Positions 15,241 to 20,923 of a stretch of 20,923 bases of DNA are shown in pieces. The stretch comes from Peptococcaceae bacterium UBA7185. Its GTDB lineage: Bacteria > Bacillota > Peptococcia > Peptococcales > Peptococcaceae. Made by a program: the position numbers and the translations under genes. The notes below the pieces were generated by a model. It ran no database searches. It was not told the DNA's origin and worked only from the letters and a program-made list of their open reading frames with translations. The stretch covers positions 1-20,923 of the forward strand of contig DKVF01000003.1 in the NCBI GenBank assembly GCA_002491065.1, written 5' to 3'. Position 1 is the first letter of the stretch; each line of letters starts with the position of its first letter.

Positions 15241-15503
15241 TATTTTTGATATATGATTTTCCGTACGGCATAGCAAGACAAACTGTATTTTTCACCAATA
15301 CGGTCGATAGAAACGCCATTTTGATAGTCTTTTTTTATTTGTCTGTTGCGTAGTGTTAATTCCTGCCGATAACCGGAAACTTCTCCCCAACGCTTTTGCT
15401 GTTCCTGTTCAACAGGAATATAGAGATATCCACCTTGGATATAGTTTTGCAATTCTTTTACCAAGGCGTCTGGAAGAATGGTTTTTGCATTAAGATATTT
15501 CAT
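15240..15503 (-). CDS. CD3324-family small protein, HTH-like
   Basis: This 87-residue protein resembles the CD3324 family of Clostridia, with MKYLNAKTILPDALVKELQNY at the start, then a GGYLYIP strand, a KRWGE motif and a C-terminal segment. That last part (about 60-87) has the form of a helix-turn-helix: a helix around SIDRIGEKY, a turn, then CYAVRKIIY, suggesting nucleic-acid binding. No member has a known function as far as I recall. I start it at 15503 because AAGGAGG lies eight bases upstream and the family begins here. The open frame to 15605 runs through a strongly structured leader. It has its own promoter about 190 bases upstream. Confidence 0.75.
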   Translation of the reverse strand: MKYLNAKTILPDALVKELQNYIQGGYLYIPVEQEQQKRWGEVSGYRQELTLRNRQIKKDYQNGVSIDRIGEKYSLSCYAVRKIIYQK

Positions 15504-15534
15504 ACGGGCTTCCTCCTTGATAAGATAGTCAAGT

Positions 15535-15612
15535 TGCAAAGCCGGTATCTTTAATATTGCGACTGCTTTACTCCATGCAACCGTCGCAATGTACTGGCTT
15601 TGCATGGAGTAA
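15535..15612 (-). promoter_or_regulatory. Structured leader with two exclusive hairpins
   Basis: Hairpin 1 has perfect 13-base arms, 15600-15612 and 15568-15580 (TTACTCCATGCAA with its complement). Hairpin 2 has 13-base arms at 15592-15604 and 15535-15547 with one G-T, plus an inner 8-bp stem (15583-15590 with 15556-15563). The shared bases 15600-15604 mean both cannot form fully together. In the minus-strand transcript hairpin 1 forms first and hairpin 2 ends about 18 bases before the ribosome site. This could be a translational or transcriptional switch. No riboswitch class is recognised. Confidence 0.5.
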
Positions 15613-15645
15613 GTCGCTGTTTCTCTTTTGGGTGTTGATACACAT
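15568..15645 (-). CDS. Possible 25-residue leader peptide
   Basis: A short frame, ATG at 15645 to TAA at 15568, lies within the CD3324 leader. AAGGGA is five bases before the ATG. Its stop codon sits exactly in the 3' arm of hairpin 1, so a ribosome translating it would melt that hairpin and could let hairpin 2 form. The encoded peptide (MCINTQKR... ending HCDGCME) has three cysteines and no run of one amino acid typical of classical attenuators. It could be chance. Confidence 0.25.
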   Translation of the reverse strand: MCINTQKRNSDLLHAKPVHCDGCME

Positions 15646-15694
15646 CACAATCCCTTCTTTCTTCTCACTCAAGGATAAACAGTTTTACAAAGCT

Positions 15695-15723
15695 AGTGTA
15701 GCATAATCTGGATTTTACAGCAA
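15695..15723 (-). promoter_or_regulatory. Promoter of the CD3324-family gene
   Basis: On the minus strand, -35 TTGCTG (15723-15718), a 17-bp spacer and -10 TACACT (15700-15695) with an extended TGC element before it. Transcription would start near 15688, leaving an untranslated leader of about 185 bases. Confidence 0.6.
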
Positions 15724-16082
15724 TAAATATATAATTACCTTGTGCTGTTTTAAGTTTCTCAGAGGTTATCTTGTGTGAGAATATGAAAAGAAAATGAAAA
15801 ATTTCCTTAAGGTTTTAGGAAATTTTTTGTGGCTTGAATTAGCGAAGAACAAAATTGTTGGAGAGAATAGCCGATTTTTTAGTTATAATATATAGCACAA
15901 AATGATTTGCGCCCGTTGGCATTTTATATTAGTCATAAAAAACCAGATGATTTTTTCTATCAAAGTGGAAATAATGTGTATGAGAGAAAAGGTTGATGTG
16001 CATTTCCTGCGGGATTGTGCTAAGATAGTTTATGTAAAGTTTTATAATAGTAAGATTGAGTTCTGAGGGAGGTGCTGTTGTT
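15724..16082. other. AT-rich intergenic region with one hairpin
   Basis: No convincing gene is present in this AT-rich stretch. A perfect 11-bp hairpin, AAAAATTTCCT (15797-15807) with AGGAAATTTTT (15817-15827), looks like an orphan terminator on the plus strand. TATAAT boxes at 15884-15889 and just before 16050 lack good -35 partners. A 30-codon frame at 15974-16066 ends within the ribosome site of the next gene and has no ribosome site of its own. The contrast in composition with flanking genes may mark a past insertion or deletion. Confidence 0.4.
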
Positions 16083-16448
16083 ATGTTTAAACCTGATTAT
16101 CGAGAAACAAAGTGTCCTATTTGTGGCGGAGAGTTGGAGCGTAAGCAATTCATGGGCTTTGGGATTACAGCCGGTTATAATACGTCTTGCCCACATTGCG
16201 GAAAGTATAATGATATCTGGGCCTGCGGTATCCGTGAGGTGGATTGCGGTAAATGGCACAGCGAATCCTTTTTATCCAGTTATGGGACACCTACCGAGGA
16301 AGAGAAAATCATTGAAAAGAAAAATTTTCGCAAACTGAATCGACTTATCATATTGGAAAAAATAAAGTGGTTTTTTCAACGGCATAACAGTAAAAACAAT
16401 AAACCGATGAGCAATAGCAGTGAACCTGCTTTGCATGGCGGCAAATAG
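16083..16448 (+). CDS. Small zinc-ribbon protein, unknown function
   Basis: This 121-residue protein has an N-terminal zinc ribbon: CPICGG at 11-16 and CPHCGK at 36-41, two CxxC knuckles 22 residues apart. Further Cys48, Cys55 and His59 may form a second site. Residues 70-105 are strongly helical and charged, with a short aromatic stretch (KWFFQRH); the tail is Asn/Ser-rich. No membrane segment or signal peptide is seen. The ATG at 16083 is favoured by GGGAGGTG at 16067-16074, eight bases upstream, over the in-frame TTG at 16056. I cannot name a family, and the neighbours give no functional clue. Confidence 0.65.
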   Translation: MFKPDYRETKCPICGGELERKQFMGFGITAGYNTSCPHCGKYNDIWACGIREVDCGKWHSESFLSSYGTPTEEEKIIEKKNFRKLNRLIILEKIKWFFQRHNSKNNKPMSNSSEPALHGGK

Positions 16449-16478
16449 GGTGAGAAAATTGTATAGTTGTATGAAAAT

Positions 16479-16506
16479 GGTCCGAGGAATTTTATTCTTT
16501 CGGACT
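16479..16506 (+). terminator. Hairpin after the zinc-ribbon gene
   Basis: GGTCCGA-GGAAT pairs with ATTCT-T-TCGGACT around TTT, a 12-bp stem with one bulge. It lacks a T-run (ATTGTTG follows), so termination would be weak. It may instead stabilise the 3' end. Confidence 0.4.
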
Positions 16507-16522
16507 ATTGTTGTAAAGACTA

Positions 16523-16551
16523 TAGACATCTTATAGTTATTTTGCTATGAT
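16523..16551 (+). promoter_or_regulatory. Promoter of the stalk-domain protein gene
   Basis: TAGACA (16523-16528), a 17-bp spacer and TATGAT (16546-16551), each one base from consensus. It predicts a leader of about 97 bases in which I see no clear structure. Confidence 0.55.
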
Positions 16552-16654
16552 AAAAGAGCAACGAGAGGAAGATTGTCTGATTATGTTCCTTTGTACAGGG
16601 CGGGATATGTAAGTAATGCCTGCGTTGCCAAAAAATATCAAGGAGGTTTGAAAA

Positions 16655-18013
16655 ATGAAAAAACAAGTGTGTGTTCTGCTGGTGCTGTTGGCATGTTTCT
16701 TCTTACCGGCTGCAGCGTTTGCGGCAGATGGAGAAATTGATGTGCAGCTGAACGGTGCAAACCTGCAGATTCAAGATGCAGCGCCGGTCAATGAAGACGG
16801 CAGAGTCTATGTGCCGTTTCGCGCGGTATTTGAAGCGTTAGGCGCTATAGTGGAGTATGACAAAGAGTCTGATACGATTACGGCACAAAAGGGTGATACA
16901 GCGGTTCAATTTGTGATTGGCAGCACGGATGTCACCGTGGATGGAAAAACGGTAACGACCGATGCCGCATCTTTTGTGCGGGATGGCCGGACCTATGTGC
17001 CGGTACGGTTTGCAGCGCAGTCTTTAGGCGTGACAGTAGGCTGGGACGCTGCCAGACAGACCGTGGTCATGGTCGATAAGGCGGCGCTGAAGGAAGCGGC
17101 AAAAGGGCAGTATACGCTGATGGAAAAATATATGGTGTATAGTGAAAGCTTCAATAAGGAGCCGATGGCAATCAAAGGTACGTTGAAATTTGATTTGCAG
17201 GTAGCAGATGGCAGTGGAGCGGATGCAGTGATGATTCCGATTACCGGTACTATGAAGCTGGACGGACTCAGCACGGCAGAGATTGCCAGTATGAATGTAG
17301 CAACAGAACTGGATTTAAACCAATTAAAGAAAGCTATAGAACAAGCAGGCGAGATGACGGAAGAAGACAAGCGTGTTATGGAACAGATGCAGAGCTTTGA
17401 TATGGACGTCATTGCCAATATGGAAACGGGTAAGGTGTATATGAAGTCGGCATTGTTCGGTCTGAGCGGTATGGATGGAACGGCTTGGTATATGATGGAT
17501 TTGGAGCAGATGCTGCAGGGCAGCGGGATGGATTTGCAGACCTTGCTGGAAAGCACATCTCAGCAGGATTCTTATGAGGCAGTTGTTGTGAGTATGATTG
17601 ATGGGCTGCCGGTAACGGATGCGTTGACTTGTGCCACCATGTTGGAAAGCCTTAACCAGTATCAGGATAAAAATTTCCAGAAAGTAGGCAGCAATTATGT
17701 GTCTACGCTGAAACAGGAAACAGAAGGGGTTTCTGTCGCTGTCAGTCTGACTTTGAAAACCGAGGGGGATAAAGTGACTGGATATGCACAGTCCATGGCC
17801 ATGTATATGGGTACTGCGCCAATCATGACCATGAAGGTTGATCAGAGTGGCAGACAGGCTACGATGAATATGGAAATGAATGTAGACGGAATGATGACGA
17901 TGAAACTGGACGGCGATATGCGTTACACTGCTACTGCCGAAAAACCGCAGAGCGCTCCTGCCAGCGGAGAAAAAGTCATTGATTTGATGGAACAACTGAA
18001 TCAGGCTGCATAA
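16655..18013 (+). CDS. Secreted copper-amine-oxidase stalk-domain protein
   Basis: This 452-residue protein has a clear signal peptide: basic MKK, a hydrophobic core, then AFA-ADG with cleavage after about residue 23, and no lipobox Cys. Residues 28-142 are a stalk domain (the N1 domain of copper amine oxidases), with its typical paired repeats: GRVYVPFRAVFEALGA, then GRTYVPVRFAAQSLGV and GWD. No oxidase catalytic domain is present. In Bacillota this domain is a wall-associated module attached to varied partners. Residues 150-435 alternate beta strands and are rich in Met (repeated MKLDG/MNMEM motifs). They could be a LolA/LppX-like half-barrel that binds a hydrophobic ligand, but that is a guess. 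AAGGAGG lies eight bases before the ATG. Confidence 0.8.
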   Translation: MKKQVCVLLVLLACFFLPAAAFAADGEIDVQLNGANLQIQDAAPVNEDGRVYVPFRAVFEALGAIVEYDKESDTITAQKGDTAVQFVIGSTDVTVDGKTVTTDAASFVRDGRTYVPVRFAAQSLGVTVGWDAARQTVVMVDKAALKEAAKGQYTLMEKYMVYSESFNKEPMAIKGTLKFDLQVADGSGADAVMIPITGTMKLDGLSTAEIASMNVATELDLNQLKKAIEQAGEMTEEDKRVMEQMQSFDMDVIANMETGKVYMKSALFGLSGMDGTAWYMMDLEQMLQGSGMDLQTLLESTSQQDSYEAVVVSMIDGLPVTDALTCATMLESLNQYQDKNFQKVGSNYVSTLKQETEGVSVAVSLTLKTEGDKVTGYAQSMAMYMGTAPIMTMKVDQSGRQATMNMEMNVDGMMTMKLDGDMRYTATAEKPQSAPASGEKVIDLMEQLNQAA

Positions 18014-18023
18014 TCTGCGCAAC

Positions 18024-18067
18024 AAAAAGCTGCATGGAGAGGAAATACCTCTCTGTGTAGTTTTTTT
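18024..18067 (+). terminator. Terminator after the stalk-domain gene
   Basis: A stem of 19 pairs (several G-T) between 18024-18042 and 18048-18066 closes an AAATA loop and runs into T7. It starts ten bases past the stop codon. Confidence 0.9.
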
Positions 18068-18165
18068 ATTTACTGAGAGAACGGTTGCGCAGAGCGCTGT
18101 GTTTGCAGTGAAATTTTGCGCGCAAAAATCATTTTTTGTGGAATACATGAAAACATGAAAAACAT

Positions 18166-18193
18166 TTGCTTTTTTGTAATGTAAAAATATGAT
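18166..18193 (+). promoter_or_regulatory. Promoter of the second EamA transporter
   Basis: TTGCTT (18166-18171) and TATGAT (18188-18193) are separated by 16 bp. The ribosome site AAGGGA at 18222-18227 follows, seven bases before the ATG. Confidence 0.5.
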
Positions 18194-18234
18194 ACACTAA
18201 AGACAGCTTAATTGTTAGGAAAAGGGAAGATGGT

Positions 18235-19134
18235 ATGGAAAAGAATGAGAAACGGGCGTACATAAAATATATTTCGGCATTGCTGCTTTTTGGCTCTAAT
18301 GGAATTGTGGCCAGCCATATTGCATTGAACAGTTATGAAATCGTGTTATTGCGCACGGCCATCGGCAGCGCCTTCCTTTTCATGCTGTTTTTGTTGGCAA
18401 AGGGGCAGTTTACATTTTGGACGCAGAAGCGTGCTTTTATTTTTTTACTCTGTTCGGGAGTTGCCATGGGCGGCAATTGGCTGTTCTTATATGAAGCTTT
18501 TCAGCAGATTGGCGTAGGGATGGCAACCTTAACATGTTATTGTGGGCCGGTTTTCGTTATGATTTTGTCCCTGATATTGTTTAAGACAAGGCTTACCTGG
18601 TCGAAAACAGTAGGCTTTTTTATTGTGGTAGGCGGGATGCTGCTTATTAATGGGCACTTGCTGCAGGCAGGATACAGCGGATGGGGCTTGTTTTGTGGAA
18701 TGATGTCCGCAGTGATGTATGCTGTTCTGGTGATCTGCAATAAAAAGGCTGCGGCGATTGCAGGATTGGAAAATGCTCTGCTGCAGTTGGCGATTAGTTT
18801 TGTCACGGTGGCAATTTTTGTAGCATGGAAGCAAGGACTGGTCTTGCAGATTGGCAGTGGAGATTGGCTGCCTATCTTGTTTTTAGGGCTGCTCAATACG
18901 GGAATCGGCTGCTATCTGTATTTTTCTTCATTGGGCATTTTGCCAGTACAGACAGTGGCTGTTTGCGGGTATCTGGAACCGTTGTCTGCGGTAATTTTTT
19001 CCGTATTTTTATTGGGAGAAACGATGACAGCTATACAGTGGCTGGGAGCAGGTATGATTTTAGGCGGTGCAATGCTGAGCGAGATGACGGTTGTGAGCCT
19101 TAAAGAGAAAAGGAAAACTTGCGGTGATGTGTGA
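18235..19134 (+). CDS. EamA-family (DMT) membrane transporter
   Basis: This 299-residue protein has ten predicted helices in two EamA repeats. The first repeat starts at YISALLLFGSNGIVASHIAL and the second near GWGLFCGMMSAVMYAVLVI. Conserved features include the aromatic-rich GGNWLFLYEAFQ segment around residue 80 and a late GYLEPLSAVIFSVFLLGE motif typical of this superfamily. Substrate is unknown; relatives export amino acids or metabolites. It is only distantly like the exporter at 6490-7437. A MMPL-type protein follows 26 bases downstream without a terminator between, so the two are probably co-transcribed. Confidence 0.88.
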   Translation: MEKNEKRAYIKYISALLLFGSNGIVASHIALNSYEIVLLRTAIGSAFLFMLFLLAKGQFTFWTQKRAFIFLLCSGVAMGGNWLFLYEAFQQIGVGMATLTCYCGPVFVMILSLILFKTRLTWSKTVGFFIVVGGMLLINGHLLQAGYSGWGLFCGMMSAVMYAVLVICNKKAAAIAGLENALLQLAISFVTVAIFVAWKQGLVLQIGSGDWLPILFLGLLNTGIGCYLYFSSLGILPVQTVAVCGYLEPLSAVIFSVFLLGETMTAIQWLGAGMILGGAMLSEMTVVSLKEKRKTCGDV

Positions 19135-19160
19135 AGCATGCGATGAGGTGATGGTTGTCC

Positions 19161-20923
19161 ATGATGCTGCGAAGGTTTTATAAGGCGGTATTGTCTCACA
19201 AGAGACGCGTGGTAATGCTGTTTGTACTGGCCGCGTTATGCTGTGGTTTGCTGATGCCCATGGTAGCGGTAAACTATGACATGATGGAATATTTGCCGGG
19301 AGCCTCTCCCTCAACAGTGGCGCTCCATGTGTTGGAGGAAGAGTATCAACTGAGCATTCCGAATTGCAGAGTGATGGTGGATAGCGTGACGATTCCCCGG
19401 GCGCTGGCACTAAAAAAACAGCTGGAGCAGATTGATGGTGTGGAAAGTGTGACATGGCTGGATGATTCGGTGACTTTGACAGAGCCGATAGAGATGCAGA
19501 GGGAAGAGGTCGTGCGTCAGTGGTATCATCAGGAAAGAGCGCTTTATTCTTTAAGCATAGATAAAGGAAATGAGCGTGAAGCCATCCATGAGATTAAAGC
19601 GTTGGTCGGGGAACGGGGAGTCGTTACCGGGTCGGCGGCAAATAATGTAACTAGTCAGGAAACAGCGGGAAAAGAAGTGGCCTCCATTATGCTGATTGTG
19701 GTTCCTTTTTGTGCGGCATTGCTGGCACTGGTGTCTGCCTCATGGCTGGAACCTTTTCTGTTCTTGGGGACAATTGGGTTTGCCATTGTGTTGAATATGG
19801 GAACAAATATATTGTTTGGCGAGATTTCTTTTGTGACCAAAATAGCGGGAAGTGTGTTGCAGTTGGCAGTGTCATTAGACTATTCGCTGTTTTTATTGCA
19901 CCGTTTTGAGGAGTGCCGCAAGAAAATCAGTGAGACAGAGGAAGCTATGCTGGACGCATTATGCAAGGCAACGCCGTCTATTCTGGCCAGCGGACTCACG
20001 ACAGTAATGGGCTTTGCGGCGTTAATGGCCATGGAATTTGGTATTGGTGTAGATTTGGGCCGTGTATTGGCTAAAGGTATTGTGTTTAGTTTGTTGGCGG
20101 TATTATTGTTGCTGCCGGTTTTAACATTGTATAGTATGAAGTGGGTAGATCGGTTTTCTCATCGGCCATTGCTTCCGCCTCTGCTTGGCTTGGGAAAAAT
20201 GGTGTTGAAGACTCGTTGGGTGGCAGTGTTCTTTTTTATTCTGGTTATGGTGCCGGCTTTTTTGGCACAGAGCAATAACGCGTTCTATTATGGTTCGTCA
20301 AAACTTTTCGGTCCTGATACGGAGCCTGGACAACAGCAGGCGGTTGTGGAGGAGACTTTTGGAGATTCCAATACCTTTGTTCTTTTGGTGCCCAATGGTG
20401 ATTTGGCAAAAGAACGAGAGCTCAATATCCAATTGCTTCAAAAGCCCCAAATCATTGATGTGATTTCCTATGCCAATACGGTGGGAACGGAAATCCCTAT
20501 GGAATATTTGGATGAGAATATATTGTCCAAACTGATTTCGCTGCACTACAGCTGCATGGTGATGACTGCAGATGTGCCTGCCGAGGGTGAGGCTTCTTTT
20601 GCTTTGGTGCAGCAGCTGAGGCAGTTGGCAGAATCTTATTATGGAGAGCAATACCATTTGGCAGGGGACACAGTTAGCACCTTCGATTTAAAAGAAACTG
20701 TGGAATCTGATTTGATGCGGGTGAATTTTTTAGTGATTGGAGCAATTCTGCTGATCTTAATTCTTACCTTGCGCTCGCTGGCCTTGCCGCTTTTGCTATT
20801 GTTGGTTATTGAAACATCAGTCTGGCTCAATTTATCTGTGCCCTATTTTGCCGGACAGCATTTGTTTTTTATAGCCTACCTGATTATCAGTTCCATTCAG
20901 TTGGGCGCTACTGTGGATTATGC
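19161..20923 (+). CDS. MMPL/RND-family membrane protein, 3' end cut by window
   Basis: The frame stays open for 587 codons from 19161 to the window edge. It has the MMPL layout: a first helix at about 17-37, an outer domain to about 172, and a helix bundle from about 175 to 325. Within that bundle lies LDYSLFLLHRFEE (239-251), the Asp-Tyr motif of proton-driven MMPL proteins. A second cycle follows, with a helix at about 352-370, an outer domain and helices from about 521. It reaches the matching LGATVDY motif (581-587) where the sequence stops. Family members export lipids or other hydrophobic compounds and are usually about 700 residues or more here, so roughly 100-150 residues are missing. 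An in-frame stop at 19149 limits the start. GAGGTGAT at 19145-19152 favours ATG 19161 over TTG 19155 or ATG 19164. Confidence 0.88.
   Translation, partial: MMLRRFYKAVLSHKRRVVMLFVLAALCCGLLMPMVAVNYDMMEYLPGASPSTVALHVLEEEYQLSIPNCRVMVDSVTIPRALALKKQLEQIDGVESVTWLDDSVTLTEPIEMQREEVVRQWYHQERALYSLSIDKGNEREAIHEIKALVGERGVVTGSAANNVTSQETAGKEVASIMLIVVPFCAALLALVSASWLEPFLFLGTIGFAIVLNMGTNILFGEISFVTKIAGSVLQLAVSLDYSLFLLHRFEECRKKISETEEAMLDALCKATPSILASGLTTVMGFAALMAMEFGIGVDLGRVLAKGIVFSLLAVLLLLPVLTLYSMKWVDRFSHRPLLPPLLGLGKMVLKTRWVAVFFFILVMVPAFLAQSNNAFYYGSSKLFGPDTEPGQQQAVVEETFGDSNTFVLLVPNGDLAKERELNIQLLQKPQIIDVISYANTVGTEIPMEYLDENILSKLISLHYSCMVMTADVPAEGEASFALVQQLRQLAESYYGEQYHLAGDTVSTFDLKETVESDLMRVNFLVIGAILLILILTLRSLALPLLLLLVIETSVWLNLSVPYFAGQHLFFIAYLIISSIQLGATVDY

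Noticed and set aside
15504..15605. N-terminal extension of the CD3324-family protein
   Set aside because: It reads through the hairpin leader and is absent from the family as I know it; the start at 15503 has AAGGAGG.
15974..16066. 30-codon plus-strand frame before the zinc-ribbon gene
   Set aside because: No ribosome site, and its stop falls in the next gene's ribosome site. A remnant or leader peptide is possible but unsupported.
1..20923. Mobile elements, CRISPR arrays, tRNA, rRNA
   Set aside because: Reading both strands I saw no transposase or integrase motifs, no regularly spaced direct repeats and no tRNA-like cloverleaf.

Overview
The window looks like a chromosomal segment of an anaerobic, moderate-GC Bacillota (Firmicutes). 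Shine-Dalgarno sequences are strong (AAGGAG/GGAGG) and most promoters resemble sigma-A sites. The gene set fits that view: a stand-alone two-gene SufC/SufB-like Fe-S pair, type III glutamine synthetase, YlqD next to RimM/TrmD, a DnaQ-DinG fusion, a CD3324-family protein and a copper-amine-oxidase 'stalk' protein. Negativicutes or a Peptococcaceae-like clostridium are my best guesses, but this is inference. I see no phage, insertion sequence, CRISPR, tRNA or rRNA.

Layout, left to right. (1) 1-1890 (+): a promoter with a palindrome over its -35 box, then a translationally coupled sufC-like/sufB-like pair closed by a terminator. (2) 1947-2258 (+): an unrecognised 103-residue protein. (3) 2313-6505 (+): a nitrogen-assimilation block of glnN (glutamine synthetase III) and an ammonium channel fused to a PII signalling domain. 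Each gene is preceded by an intrinsic terminator whose 5' half overlaps a 5-bp hairpin with a hexaloop of the form AxxGGC. That is the layout expected of ANTAR-type antitermination, and the two leaders match each other. (4) 6490-11715 (-): an EamA-type exporter, a DnaQ-DinG helicase (best start is TTG) and S-adenosylhomocysteine hydrolase. The last two are probably one operon, ahcY then dinG. (5) 11903-13729 (+): an ylqD-rimM-trmD operon with its own promoter and terminator, lacking rpsP/khpA upstream and rplS downstream. (6) 13731-15723 (-): a Vat/CatB-like hexapeptide acetyltransferase whose start lies inside the end of an Ntn-hydrolase-like gene, then a CD3324-family small protein with a long, structured 5' leader. 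(7) 15724-19134 (+): an AT-rich stretch, a small zinc-ribbon protein, a secreted stalk-domain protein and a second EamA transporter. (8) 19161-end (+): an MMPL/RND-type membrane protein that runs off the window.

How they fit together: glnN and amt-PII take up and assimilate ammonium, and their leaders suggest shared regulation of elongation. The SufC/SufB pair would assemble Fe-S clusters, of which DinG (with a four-cysteine cluster motif) could be a client. AhcY recycles the S-adenosylhomocysteine made by methyltransferases such as TrmD across the divergent promoter region. The most interesting items for follow-up are the matched glnN/amt attenuators, the CD3324 leader with mutually exclusive hairpins, and the overlapping hydrolase/acetyltransferase pair.
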